DNA of 64,000 bases from Polynucleobacter alcilacus (GCF_018881545.1 NZ_JACVQD010000001.1:1766776-1830775); one strand, 5' to 3'; counted from the stretch's first letter, positions 1 to 8,361 are shown. Made by a program: numbers and translations. The notes: a model not told the origin generated them from the sequence alone.

Positions 1-650
1 TGGTTATCAAACCTTTGGGCGAATTATTAAGAGATCTATCCAAGTTTGCGGGAGCAACCATTATGGGTAATGGTGATGTGGCTCTGATTCTCGATGTCGA
101 TGGTATTGCGCGGCAATCTGGTTTGGTGGAGCGCCTCGATTTGAACCCAATTAGGCAGGATGAAAAATATATCCCCGTTGTTGAGGAAATGGTTTCCATT
201 CTGTTATTTGAGATTCCGGGGCTTCATAGGATTGCGCTTCCCTTGGATGCTATCGATCACATTGTTAAATTAGACGCTGCTCAAATACAGAAAAATGGAA
301 ATCGGGAGGTGGTTTACTTCAATGATCAGTTAATGAATTTAGTCCGCCTGAATAATTACGTTAGTGGGGGCGCTAAAGGAGGAGATCAGGGCACAGCGCG
401 AGTGCCGGTGTTGATTTGTCGCTACCGAAACGGTTTATACGGCCTTATAGTCAAACAAGTGACTGATATTATTGAGGCTCCAGCCAAGTTACATGAGTTG
501 GCAACGCCGCAAAAAGGTTTGAGTGGATCTATTGTTTACAAAGATCAAGTTATCAATGTTTTAGACTTAGAAGAGGTGCTCATCATGCATAACATTCAGG
601 AAGAATCTGGCGAGTACCCTCAAGTCATTGACGTGTATTTACCGCATTAA
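1..650 (+). CDS. cheA: Chemotaxis histidine kinase CheA, C-terminal part (5' truncated by window)
   Basis: The reading frame is open from base 3, so the gene begins before the window and only about 216 residues are visible. The first residues (VIKPLGELL, then GATIMGNGDVALILDV) are the end of the CheA ATPase domain with its last glycine-rich segment. They are followed by a CheW-like P5 domain (about residues 60-200) that docks CheW and receptors. In the family, CheA autophosphorylates on His and passes phosphate to CheY. The protein ends soon after the P5 domain, with no fused receiver domain, which argues against a ChpA-type pilus kinase. A cheW-like gene follows after 2 bases. Confidence 0.85.
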   Translation, partial: VIKPLGELLRDLSKFAGATIMGNGDVALILDVDGIARQSGLVERLDLNPIRQDEKYIPVVEEMVSILLFEIPGLHRIALPLDAIDHIVKLDAAQIQKNGNREVVYFNDQLMNLVRLNNYVSGGAKGGDQGTARVPVLICRYRNGLYGLIVKQVTDIIEAPAKLHELATPQKGLSGSIVYKDQVINVLDLEEVLIMHNIQEESGEYPQVIDVYLPH

Positions 651-652
651 TC

Positions 653-1123
653 ATGGAACGTCCTTTTCTTACCTTTGGTGTCGGCTCTTATTTGCTTGGC
701 GTACCTGCAGATGAGTTGATTGAAGTCAATCGAAACTTAAAGTGCACCAAGGTTCCAGGTAGCCCAAAAATGATCCGCGGTATTTTGAATTTACGCGGCT
801 TACTTATGCCTGCAATTGATGTTGGGGCTTACTTAGATATTCTGGATGCAAAATCAGAATCATTTTGCATTATCTTGAACGTTCAAGGAAATCATATCGC
901 CCTTATGGTGGATTCGATTGGGGATATTAATACGTTCAATCCTAGTGAGTTGGTCTTACCGCCAGCCCATTTATTTGGCCAGAGCCAAGAGGCGATTCTG
1001 GGGGCTTACCGATTATCTGAAGGCCTCTTAATTATTTTAGATACCCCGGCTATTTCTCGTAATGCACAAAGTCACAATGGGGCTAAACCCATTGGATTTC
1101 AGTCTTTACCAGTCTTGAATTAG
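653..1123 (+). CDS. cheW: CheW-like chemotaxis coupling protein
   Basis: A 156-residue single-domain CheW-like protein, close to the usual CheW length. It carries typical features: GVPADELIEV near the start, then a VPGSPKMIRGILNLRG segment (residues about 35-50), and IALMVDSIGDI. Members couple CheA to chemoreceptors. The ATG lies 2 bases after the cheA stop, so the pair is co-transcribed. Its stop overlaps tail to tail with the stop of cysN on the other strand. No receptor gene or cheY is visible in the window. It could be a specialised CheW paralogue rather than the main one. Confidence 0.8.
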   Translation: MERPFLTFGVGSYLLGVPADELIEVNRNLKCTKVPGSPKMIRGILNLRGLLMPAIDVGAYLDILDAKSESFCIILNVQGNHIALMVDSIGDINTFNPSELVLPPAHLFGQSQEAILGAYRLSEGLLIILDTPAISRNAQSHNGAKPIGFQSLPVLN

Positions 1124-2448
1124 GCAATCGCCTCTCTAATCATTCCCGCTGCAACCGTATGATTAGTCGCTTCGTCAATCAAGATAAATGCGCCGGTGTG
1201 TTGGGATTGAGAAAATAAATCGGCGGCAATAGGCTTTTGTAGAACAAAGTCAACACGTCCAATGGCATTGCTGGTAAGTGCATGCGTATCGCTTGTGTGT
1301 GAAAGCGTTTCCACATCTAATACTCTTTGAATCACTTTGACTTTTGCGCTCACGGTATTACTGGTATGACGTAAAGCATATTTATGACTAAAAGAAAGTG
1401 GTTCACTATCTAACCAGCACAGATCTGCAGAGATGTGTTTACTTAGTGTTGGCGTGCGACTATCATCAGCACCAATAAATAGAGAGCCACGAGAAATATC
1501 GAGGTCTTCAGTGAGGCGGATGGCTACAGCATCACCCGTATGCGCTGATTCAACGGCATTATTACTCCCTGCTTTAAAGTGATTTCCCAGATAGATTTCC
1601 GCTACAGTTGCCTCAGCATTACTCGGTAATACTTTGATTTTTTGTCCCTTACGAATGCTGCCAGATTCGATCTGACCGAGGTAGCCACGGAAGTCATCAG
1701 AGGCACTACCATCTTGGCGGGCAACGTATTGCACCGGAAGACGTAAGGATAATTTTTCAGACTGCGGGCTAGTGTCAAGGCTTTCTAGCCACTCTAATAG
1801 CGTTGGACCGGTATACCAAGGAGTCTCTTTGCTTGCGCTTACTACGTTGGCACCCAATAAGGCAGAAATGGGGATTAAGGTCGGCTTTGGAAGACCTATT
1901 TTTTGAGTCAAGTCTTCAATGGATTGGGTAATGGTGTTGAAGATCGGTTCATCAAAGTGAAACAAATCCATTTTGTTCACAGCAAACACGACGTGGCGCA
2001 GCCCCAGTAAATGAACCATTGCAGCATGACGCTTAGTTTGTGCCAATAAAGTAGCGGGGGATGTTTTTAGATCTACGCGCGTAGCATCCACCAAGATTAC
2101 CGCTACATCCGATTGGGAGGCGCCAGTCACTAAGTTGCGGGTGTATTGCTCATGTCCAGGGGCATCTGCAACAATGAACTTGCGTTTAGGGGTTGAGAAA
2201 TATCGATAGGCCACATCAATGGTGATCCCTTGTTCACGCTCAGCTTCGAGTCCATCCGTCAGTAGGGCTAAGTCAACCCCAGCATCAGAAGAAGTAACGC
2301 GCGCATGTTTGGTTTTGGATAAAGACTCTAATTGATCAACCAAAATCGATTTGGTGTCATATAACAAGCGACCAATCAAGGTGCTCTTGCCATCATCAAC
2401 ACTACCTGCAGTGATGAAGCGAACGACATTTTGATGGGGGGATGACAT
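1120..2448 (-). CDS. cysN: Sulfate adenylyltransferase subunit 1, GTPase CysN
   Basis: 442 residues, the length of a stand-alone CysN without a fused CysC kinase. GTPase motifs are clear: P-loop AGSVDDGKST (residues 14-23), DAPGH (about 95) and NKMD (about 158), followed by EF-Tu-like beta-barrel domains. With CysD it makes APS from sulfate and ATP, driven by GTP hydrolysis, in the cytoplasm. The start ATG overlaps the cysD stop by one base (TAATG), so translation is probably coupled. It is the last gene of the sulfate operon. The lack of CysC fits the APS-type reductase encoded upstream. Confidence 0.95.
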   Translation of the reverse strand: MSSPHQNVVRFITAGSVDDGKSTLIGRLLYDTKSILVDQLESLSKTKHARVTSSDAGVDLALLTDGLEAEREQGITIDVAYRYFSTPKRKFIVADAPGHEQYTRNLVTGASQSDVAVILVDATRVDLKTSPATLLAQTKRHAAMVHLLGLRHVVFAVNKMDLFHFDEPIFNTITQSIEDLTQKIGLPKPTLIPISALLGANVVSASKETPWYTGPTLLEWLESLDTSPQSEKLSLRLPVQYVARQDGSASDDFRGYLGQIESGSIRKGQKIKVLPSNAEATVAEIYLGNHFKAGSNNAVESAHTGDAVAIRLTEDLDISRGSLFIGADDSRTPTLSKHISADLCWLDSEPLSFSHKYALRHTSNTVSAKVKVIQRVLDVETLSHTSDTHALTSNAIGRVDFVLQKPIAADLFSQSQHTGAFILIDEATNHTVAAGMIREAIA

Positions 2449-3371
2449 TAGAAGTAACCTTCTTTCTTGCGGCGCTCCATAGAGGCCTCATTGGTTTGAT
2501 CGTCCATGCGGGTTGCGCCGCGTTCGGTGATTTCAGTAATGGCGGTTTCAGCAATGATCTCCATTGGGGTAGCGGCAGTACTAAGTACCGGGCAGGTGCA
2601 GCTAATATCGCCGACAGTACGAAAGCGCACACTGAGGATTTCGCTGAGATCGCCTGGCGCCTTAGGCGTTACATTGGTGACAGGAACCAGGAGGGTATTT
2701 TTCTTCACTACTTCACGTTGGTGGGTGTAGTAAATGCTAGGCAACTCTAATTTCTCGCGAGCAATGTATTGCCAGATATCGAGCTCTGTCCAGTTGGAAA
2801 TGGGGAACACACGCATGTTCTCGCCTTTAGCGATGCGGGCGTTATAGAGATTCCAAAGTTCAGGGCGTTGCGCCTTGGGGTCCCACTGGCCAAACTCATC
2901 ACGGAAGGAAAAAATGCGCTCTTTGGCTCTGGCCTTCTCTTCATCACGGCGTGCGCCACCCATCAGGGCATCGAATTCATATTCAGCAATAGTCTCTAGC
3001 AAAGTAACGGCTTGCGCAGCGTTGCGAGAATCAGTTTCTTTGCGCAAACGCACAGTCCCTTTTTTGATCGAGTCTTCTACGTGGCCGATGATCAGCTTCA
3101 CCCCAGTGTTTTCAACTACTGCATCACGATAGGCAATCACTTCAGGATAGTTATGGCCGGTATCAATATGCAAGATCGGGAAAGGTAATTTGACAGTGCG
3201 ATCGCCAAACTGAAATGCCTTGCGTGCTAAGTGGAACATCACAATAGAGTCTTTACCGCCAGAAAACAGCATGGCAGGATTAGCGCATTGCGCAACGACT
3301 TCACGAATGATGTAGATTGATTCGGCTTCGAGCCAATCTAAATGGTCATCCAGCAATTTTTGTTCATGCAT
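2448..3371 (-). CDS. cysD: Sulfate adenylyltransferase subunit 2 CysD
   Basis: 307 residues, full length. The PP-loop ATP pyrophosphatase motif FSGGKDS is at about residues 36-42, and the typical C-terminal run RMDDQTNEASMERRKKEGYF is complete. The protein binds ATP and sulfate and forms APS together with the GTPase CysN. It lies 46 bases downstream of cysH on the same strand and overlaps cysN by one base. Nothing is unusual in the sequence. Confidence 0.96.
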   Translation of the reverse strand: MHEQKLLDDHLDWLEAESIYIIREVVAQCANPAMLFSGGKDSIVMFHLARKAFQFGDRTVKLPFPILHIDTGHNYPEVIAYRDAVVENTGVKLIIGHVEDSIKKGTVRLRKETDSRNAAQAVTLLETIAEYEFDALMGGARRDEEKARAKERIFSFRDEFGQWDPKAQRPELWNLYNARIAKGENMRVFPISNWTELDIWQYIAREKLELPSIYYTHQREVVKKNTLLVPVTNVTPKAPGDLSEILSVRFRTVGDISCTCPVLSTAATPMEIIAETAITEITERGATRMDDQTNEASMERRKKEGYF

Positions 3372-3417
3372 TCTGTAATTCGCTTCCAGTTTCTACTAGT
3401 TTGTACTGATGAATGGA

Positions 3418-4146
3418 TTATTGATTCACGTGCAAACCACATTCTTTGCTATCGCTTTGCAGCCACCACCAGCGACCAGCACGAACATCCTCACCCTTCT
3501 TAACCTGACGGGTGCAGGGTTCGCAGCCTATGCTGGGATAACCTTTCAGGTGTAGCGGATGAATTGGCACGTTTTCTTGTTTGATGTAAGTCCAAATGTC
3601 GGCTTCAGTCCAATCAAACAGGGGATTGAATTTAGCAATACCTCTGGCATCATCTAATTCTTCAAAATTGAGTTCGGTACGCGTAGTCGATTGCTCACGA
3701 CGTTGACCAGTAAGCCAGGCATCAGCACCCAGTAATGCTGCATTGAGTGGCTTGATCTTGCGGGCACCACAGCAGGCCTTTTTAGGCTCTTCGCCATCAT
3801 AAAAACCATTCATGCCGTACTGATCTACAAAAGTTTGTACATCAGAATCTTGCGGGTAGATCTTTGCAATGGACACGCCATAGTGATTTTCAGTGGTCTT
3901 CACCATATCAACCGTCTCTTGATGCAGGCGACCCGTTGCAAGGGTAAAGAGCTTGATCTTGGTTTTGGACTTCGCAATGGCATCTGTGATCACCATGTCC
4001 TCTGCAGCCAAGCTAGTTGCAAAGCGCACATCAGAGAAGCGATTGGAGATATCGATCAAGCGCTGTTTCAGGACTGCAGATTTATCAGCAAGCCCATCGG
4101 GCGTGAGGGTGCTTAGCGGGATAGACCACAATTCAGGCTGAATCAT
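3418..4146 (-). CDS. cysH: Assimilatory adenylyl-sulfate (APS) reductase CysH
   Basis: 242 residues of the CysH family. It has the catalytic C-terminal ECGLH (Cys236) and two cysteine pairs, Cys125-Cys126 and Cys208/Cys211. From family knowledge these pairs ligate a 4Fe-4S cluster and mark APS reductases rather than PAPS reductases of the E. coli type. APS is reduced to sulfite, so no APS kinase is needed, in keeping with the missing cysC. The start ATG overlaps the stop of the upstream permease (ATGA). Sulfite reductase (cysI) is not in this window. Confidence 0.93.
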   Translation of the reverse strand: MIQPELWSIPLSTLTPDGLADKSAVLKQRLIDISNRFSDVRFATSLAAEDMVITDAIAKSKTKIKLFTLATGRLHQETVDMVKTTENHYGVSIAKIYPQDSDVQTFVDQYGMNGFYDGEEPKKACCGARKIKPLNAALLGADAWLTGQRREQSTTRTELNFEELDDARGIAKFNPLFDWTEADIWTYIKQENVPIHPLHLKGYPSIGCEPCTRQVKKGEDVRAGRWWWLQSDSKECGLHVNQ

Positions 4147-4937
4147 GACGAAACTAATTTAATGCCAACCAGAAATAAAGTTCCCGCAAGCGTGGTTCTA
4201 GTGGCCTTTTCTGAAAGGGTACTAGACAATCTTGCGCCCAACCAAATCGCTGGTACAGAGCCAATTAATAATCCAAACAGCAAGTCAAAGTGAACGTTCC
4301 CCAGCCACCAGTGGCCTAGGCCCGCCAGTGCGGTCAGGGGAACGGCATAGGCAATATCAGTGCCAGCTACTTCCGCAGCTTTCAGGTGTGGATACAGCAG
4401 TAGGATTAAGGTTGCACCAATGGCGCCTGCGCCAATCGAGGAAACAGTAACTAGAATGCCGATTACCGCCCCAACAAAGATAGTTGCAAACTTCAGGGAG
4501 TTGCCTTTTGGGAGATAACTTGGATTAGCTTGGACCCACTTCAAAATCTTTGCTCTAAATAAAAGCGATGCCGCTGTGAGCAATACGGAAATCCCAATTG
4601 AAAAACTAATGAGATGGTTAAAGTCTTTTGAGACAGGACCTATGTGCTTTAGGACAAGAATAGAGCCAACAGCTGTAGTGAGGCTGCCGATGCAGAGCAG
4701 TTTGACAACTTCCCAACGCACATTACCGTGAAGTCGATGCGCTGCAGTACCAAAGCCTTTGGTGATGGCAGCAAACGCTAAGTCCGTACCTACGGCAGTC
4801 GTTGGTGCCACGCCAAAAATAATGGTAAGCAGAGGAGTCATTAACGAACCACCACCAACACCGGTCATGCCGACCAAGAGTCCAACAAGTGCGCCAGAGA
4901 TAATGAATTGAGATGAATCTAGAAAGAATTGCAGCAT
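4143..4937 (-). CDS. TauE/SafE-family permease of the sulfate operon
   Basis: 264 residues with about eight hydrophobic segments. It has the two glycine-rich TauE/SafE repeat starts (GALVGLLVGMTGVGGGSLMT near residue 15 and FVGAVIGILVTVSSIGAGAIG near residue 153). The family moves sulfite, sulfoacetate, sulfate or other organic acids. It sits between a 54-codon ORF and cysH, overlapping cysH by 4 bases. This suggests a sulfur oxyanion as substrate. By analogy with CysZ in the Corynebacterium cys cluster it could be a sulfate importer, but direction and substrate are inferred. No clear Shine-Dalgarno precedes its ATG. Confidence 0.85.
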   Translation of the reverse strand: MLQFFLDSSQFIISGALVGLLVGMTGVGGGSLMTPLLTIIFGVAPTTAVGTDLAFAAITKGFGTAAHRLHGNVRWEVVKLLCIGSLTTAVGSILVLKHIGPVSKDFNHLISFSIGISVLLTAASLLFRAKILKWVQANPSYLPKGNSLKFATIFVGAVIGILVTVSSIGAGAIGATLILLLYPHLKAAEVAGTDIAYAVPLTALAGLGHWWLGNVHFDLLFGLLIGSVPAIWLGARLSSTLSEKATRTTLAGTLFLVGIKLVSS

Positions 4938-4955
4938 TGTGTGTTTTCAGTAGAC

Positions 4956-5120
4956 TTAATTAAATGACTGCTCAAACTCTTCCAGTTTGATGGCGTTCAT
5001 TAGGAAAAGGATTTGACGTTGAAAGGTTTTGCGCTCTGCGATCTTGTCGTGAGACAGACGATCATGTTCGCGTAATAGCTGGGTAATGACGGGGTTGTAA
5101 TGCTCGCGAACGGGGGACAT
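4956..5120 (-). CDS. Small uncharacterised ORF (54 aa) at the head of the cys operon
   Basis: An ATG at 5118-5120 opens 54 codons ending in TAA at 4956-4958. A good Shine-Dalgarno (AAGGA) lies 6-7 bases upstream. The product starts MSPVREHYNPVITQLLRE and ends LEEFEQSFN. It is highly charged, looks helical and has no cysteine, so it is not a ferredoxin-like CysX. It ends 18 bases before the TauE-type permease gene, on the same strand, and is the first gene after the operon leader. I do not recognise the family. It may be a small regulator or partner, or mainly a translated leader that couples to the permease gene. Confidence 0.6.
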   Translation of the reverse strand: MSPVREHYNPVITQLLREHDRLSHDKIAERKTFQRQILFLMNAIKLEEFEQSFN

Positions 5121-5127
5121 CAAATTT

Positions 5128-5164
5128 CCTTGGTAAATTTCTCGTTAAGGAGAATGTACCAAGG
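5128..5164 (-). promoter_or_regulatory. Leader hairpin that covers the ribosome binding site of the cys operon
   Basis: Read on the minus strand, CCTTGGTA (5164-5157) is the exact complement of TACCAAGG (5135-5128). Inside it TTCTC and GAGAA form a second 5-bp stem closed by a 6-base loop. The 3' arm contains the AAGG of the Shine-Dalgarno of the 54-codon ORF. The folded form should therefore block ribosome loading. It could respond to a ligand, protein, temperature or antisense RNA. The pairing is seen directly; any regulatory role is inferred. Confidence 0.5.
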
Positions 5165-5171
5165 GGTTTAT

Positions 5172-5201
5172 ATATCTACAAGGAATATATAGCGATATCT
5201 A
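5172..5201 (-). promoter_or_regulatory. Direct repeats upstream of the cys operon, possible activator site
   Basis: On the minus strand TAGATAT occurs twice, at 5201-5195 and 5178-5172. The copies are 23 bases apart (about two helical turns). Each is followed by AT-rich sequence and a CCTTG. The repeats lie just upstream of the leader hairpin, where a LysR-type regulator such as CysB would be expected to bind. TATATT and TATATA stretches here could serve as -10 elements, but no good -35 is seen. Assignment to CysB is inference. Confidence 0.3.
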
Positions 5202-5242
5202 AATTACTTTTAGGTATAAAGAAATAGTCTAATGCGGTCTAA

Positions 5243-6019
5243 TTACTTTTCAACGAAAGCGCGTTCGAAGACGTAATCGCCTAATTGACCAAGGCTTGGA
5301 GAAACCTTAAAGCCCTTGGTGTCCAGCATCTCGGCGGTCTCTTTCAGCATAGAGGGGCTACCGCAGATCATGGCTCTATCTACTGCTGGATCCAGTGGCG
5401 GCAAGCCAATATCTTTAAAGAGTTGACCAGACTCGATGGCAGTTGTGAGACGACCAGTGTGCTTGAATGCTTCGCGTGTCACCGTTGGGTAATAGATGAG
5501 TTTTTCACGAATGATTTCCCCGATGTATTCATCTTGAGTGAGTTCATTCTTGATGTAATCGCCATAAGCGAGTTCGCTAACCAAACGTACACCATGAATT
5601 AATACGACTTTTTCAAATTTCTCATAAGTGTCTGGGTCGCGAATGATGCTCATAAATGGCGCCAAGCCAGTGCCAGTGCTAAACAGGTAAAGATGCTTTC
5701 CTGGATTTAAGTCATCGATGACTAAAGTACCAACAGACTTCTCACTTACTAAAATGGGATCGCCCACTTGAATTTTCTGCAAACGCGATGTTAGTGGACC
5801 ATCTTGAACCTTAATGCTTAAGAACTCGAGATGTTCTTCATAATTTGGGCTGGCAACACTGTAGGCTCTCACCAAGGGTTTGCCTTCCACCTCAAGGCCA
5901 ATCATTAAGAAGTGACCACTACGAAAGCGCAGGCCCTTATTACGAGTGGTGGTGAAGCTAAAAAGCGTGTCGTTCCAGTGGTGAACGGTGAGAACAGTTT
6001 CGGTGTGATATGCGGCCAT
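5243..6019 (-). CDS. fpr: Ferredoxin/flavodoxin-NADP+ reductase Fpr
   Basis: 258 residues, the length of bacterial subclass I ferredoxin-NADP reductases. It has the FAD-binding RAYSVASPNYEEHLEFL (about residues 50-67), the NADP-binding GTGLAPFMSI (about 115-125), CGSPSMLKE, and the C-terminal YVFERAFVEK characteristic of the Azotobacter/Pseudomonas FPR group. It exchanges electrons between NADPH and ferredoxin or flavodoxin. It lies directly upstream of the cys operon on the same strand, with 122 bases between its stop and the small ORF. It may therefore serve sulfite reduction, oxidative stress, or both. It is divergent from dsbB. Confidence 0.93.
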   Translation of the reverse strand: MAAYHTETVLTVHHWNDTLFSFTTTRNKGLRFRSGHFLMIGLEVEGKPLVRAYSVASPNYEEHLEFLSIKVQDGPLTSRLQKIQVGDPILVSEKSVGTLVIDDLNPGKHLYLFSTGTGLAPFMSIIRDPDTYEKFEKVVLIHGVRLVSELAYGDYIKNELTQDEYIGEIIREKLIYYPTVTREAFKHTGRLTTAIESGQLFKDIGLPPLDPAVDRAMICGSPSMLKETAEMLDTKGFKVSPSLGQLGDYVFERAFVEK

Positions 6020-6118
6020 AAATGCTTGTAAATAACAGATTTCGTTTTTAAGAATCGTTGATTATCCCATTCCTGAAGGCTAATTTCTTGGCAAATGCTC
6101 TATAAATAGGACTAAGTA

Positions 6119-6132
6119 GTGATATACATCAA
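6119..6132. promoter_or_regulatory. FNR/Anr-like box between fpr and dsbB
   Basis: GTGAT-ATAC-ATCAA matches the FNR/CRP-family half sites TTGAT-N4-ATCAA at nine of ten defined positions. It lies in the 171-base divergent region, about 59 bases before the dsbB start and 100 bases before the fpr start. An oxygen- or NO-responsive regulator acting on fpr or dsbB would make sense for redox genes. A single near-consensus match can occur by chance, so confidence is moderate to low. Confidence 0.35.
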
Positions 6133-6190
6133 ATTTTTGGTAATAAGACCAAACCTTTATTGCCATGTGCTGGGGCGCTATGATGTCTAA

Positions 6191-6670
6191 ATGAGCTCAA
6201 CCCGCTATTTATACCTTTCCTTATTCAGTCTTGGCTTAGTTATTTTTGCTGTCATTCTTCAGCAGGTGGGGTACCAAGGAGTAAGTTTCTTGCCTTGCCC
6301 CTTGTGTATTTTGCAAAGAGTAGGTTATCTCGGAATTGCGATTTTCTGCTTTTTGGCGGTTGGCTTTACTCCATTGAGAAAACTATTTCATGGCCTTGCT
6401 ACCTTGTTTGCAGCATACGGCTTATTTGTAGCGGCAAGGCAGGTTTGGCTGCTATCTCATCCAGAAACCTCATGTGGTATCGACCCACTCGAGACTTGGA
6501 TTAATCAGTTTCAGTTGGCGCAGGGATTACCTTGGTTATTTAAAGCAGATGGACTTTGCTCAGCAAAGTTACCAGCTATTTTGGGATTACAAGTTCCCGA
6601 GTGGTCTTTATTCTGGTTTGCAGTACTCTTTCTGATCTTGGCAGTCACTTTCTTCAAAAAGCAAAAGTGA
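6191..6670 (+). CDS. dsbB: Disulfide bond formation protein DsbB
   Basis: 159 residues with four membrane segments. It has the two periplasmic cysteine pairs of DsbB: Cys36/Cys39 in LPCPLCILQR and Cys95/Cys123 in the second loop (SCGIDPLETW, GLCSAK). DsbB re-oxidises periplasmic DsbA and passes electrons to quinone. The ATG at 6191 is preceded by an earlier ATG that hits a stop at once, so this start is secure. It is a single-gene unit ending before two terminator-like hairpins. Confidence 0.93.
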   Translation: MSSTRYLYLSLFSLGLVIFAVILQQVGYQGVSFLPCPLCILQRVGYLGIAIFCFLAVGFTPLRKLFHGLATLFAAYGLFVAARQVWLLSHPETSCGIDPLETWINQFQLAQGLPWLFKADGLCSAKLPAILGLQVPEWSLFWFAVLFLILAVTFFKKQK

Positions 6671-6719
6671 TGTTAGTTGAGTTTGCCCAATGGGTTTGCC
6701 TAATGAGTCAGTCCAATAA

Positions 6720-6741
6720 AAAAGCACCCTAGGGTGCTTTT
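6720..6741. terminator. Bidirectional rho-independent terminator between dsbB and lysS
   Basis: A perfect 22-base palindrome with a GCACCC/GGGTGC core is flanked by A-runs on the left and T-runs on the right. It can end transcription of dsbB on the plus strand and of lysS on the minus strand. Confidence 0.8.
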
Positions 6742-6753
6742 CTTCTGCTTTTT

Positions 6754-6784
6754 GCATCTTCGCATTAATTTGAAGATGCTTTTG
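6754..6784 (+). terminator. Second terminator-like hairpin after dsbB
   Basis: GCATCTTC and GAAGATGC form an 8-bp stem with a 10-base loop, followed by TTTT on the plus strand. It backs up the stronger palindrome just upstream. On the minus strand the trailing sequence is A-rich, so it would act on plus-strand readthrough only. Confidence 0.5.
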
Positions 6785-6792
6785 ATTCTGAA

Positions 6793-8349
6793 TTACTCTT
6801 CTTCACGACGCAGGTGAGGGAACAGAATCACATCACGAATGTTTGGTACGTCTGCGAGGAGCATCACCAAGCGGTCAATACCAATCCCGCAACCACCAGT
6901 CGGAGGCATGCCGTACTCAAGAGCGCGAATGAAGTCGTGGTCAAAGTACATTGCCTCTTCATCGCCCGCTTCTTTTTGTTCTACTTGCTTGCGGAAGCGG
7001 TTAGCCTGATCTTCAGCATCATTTAACTCGGAGAAGCCATTAGCAATTTCACGTCCAGTAATAAATAATTCAAAGCGCTCAGTAATCCCTGGGCGGGTAT
7101 CAGATTCTCTAGCGAGTGGGCTGACTTCAATAGGGTAATCAATGATGTAGGTTGGCTCCCACAGGTGCTCTTCAGCAACCAATTCAAACAAAGCTAACTG
7201 AAGAGCACCAATACCTGCGTTCTTGAGGCTTGGGGAATCTGGATTCTCACCACCCTTTTTCAATTCAGTACGAATGAAATCAATGTCATCCAGTTGGACT
7301 GCTTCATAGCTCTTACCTGATTGACTGCAGTATTTCAGAATCGCTGCAGTAATAGTGAGGCGTTGGAATGGCTTACTCAGATCGAGCTCACGACCTTGGT
7401 GTGTCAATACGGCAGTACCTTGAGCATCCATTGCAGCGGCACGGATCAAGCCTTCCGTAAAATCCATCAGCCAACGGTAATCCGTATAGGCTGCATAGAA
7501 CTCCATCATCGTAAATTCAGGATTGTGACGCGGGCTGACGCCTTCGTTACGGAAGTTGCGGTTGATCTCAAAGACCCGTTCAAAGCCACCTACTACTAAA
7601 CGCTTGAGATACAGTTCTGGCGCAATCCGCAAGAACATTTGCATGTCCAAAGCATTGTGATGGGTGATGAAGGGCTTAGCTGTAGCGCCACCAGGAATCG
7701 GGTGGAGCATGGGTGTTTCGACTTCCATAAAGTCAGCATCGAGCATATGGCGACGTAGCGACGCAATCGCATTGCTACGTGTTTTAAAAGTATTGCGACT
7801 TTCTGGATTCACGATCAAATCGACATAGCGCTGACGATATTTGGTCTCCTGATCTGATAGTCCATGGAACTTATCTGGCAATGGGCGTAGGGACTTACTG
7901 AGTAAACGCAAGTTGCTACATTCAACTGATAACTCGCCTTTATTGGTCTTAAAGAGATTGCCTTCGGCTGAAATGAAGTCCCCCATATCCCAGTGCTTAA
8001 AAGCGCCATGGGTTTCAGCACCACTGAGTTCATCGCTGATATAGAACTGAATTTGACCGCTACGATCCTGAATGGTTGCAAAGCTGGCTTTACCCATGAC
8101 CCGTTTCAGAACCATGCGACCAGCAACTTTCACATGAACTTTCTTAGCCGCAAGTTCTTCTTTGCTGAGGCTATCGTAGTGAGTATGCAGATCTGCTGCT
8201 AAGTGGGTGGGGACAAAATCATTTGGAAAGGCAATGCCACCTTCGCGCAGCTTGGCCAGTTTTTCACGGCGCTCCGCGATGATGTGGTTCTCATCCACTG
8301 CTTCAGTAGCTGGTGCTGGCGTATTGCCTGAGTTGGTTTTATCGTTCAT
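6793..8349 (-). CDS. lysS: Lysyl-tRNA synthetase, class II
   Basis: 518 residues, slightly longer than E. coli LysS (about 505). It has an N-terminal OB-fold anticodon-binding domain (about residues 75-190) and a class II catalytic core. Motif 2 is present ([11 protein letters not shown]), as is motif 3 near the C-terminus ([13 protein letters not shown]). It charges tRNA-Lys, whose gene is at 41962-42037. It starts 12 bases after the prfB stop, an arrangement (prfB-lysS) conserved in many proteobacteria. It ends at a strong terminator. Confidence 0.96.
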   Translation of the reverse strand: MNDKTNSGNTPAPATEAVDENHIIAERREKLAKLREGGIAFPNDFVPTHLAADLHTHYDSLSKEELAAKKVHVKVAGRMVLKRVMGKASFATIQDRSGQIQFYISDELSGAETHGAFKHWDMGDFISAEGNLFKTNKGELSVECSNLRLLSKSLRPLPDKFHGLSDQETKYRQRYVDLIVNPESRNTFKTRSNAIASLRRHMLDADFMEVETPMLHPIPGGATAKPFITHHNALDMQMFLRIAPELYLKRLVVGGFERVFEINRNFRNEGVSPRHNPEFTMMEFYAAYTDYRWLMDFTEGLIRAAAMDAQGTAVLTHQGRELDLSKPFQRLTITAAILKYCSQSGKSYEAVQLDDIDFIRTELKKGGENPDSPSLKNAGIGALQLALFELVAEEHLWEPTYIIDYPIEVSPLARESDTRPGITERFELFITGREIANGFSELNDAEDQANRFRKQVEQKEAGDEEAMYFDHDFIRALEYGMPPTGGCGIGIDRLVMLLADVPNIRDVILFPHLRREEE

Positions 8350-8361
8350 ATTTGTGGGTAA

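Noticed and set aside
1120-4146. Missing cysC (APS kinase) as a gap in the pathway
   Set aside because: CysH has the cysteine pairs of an APS reductase, so APS kinase is not needed.
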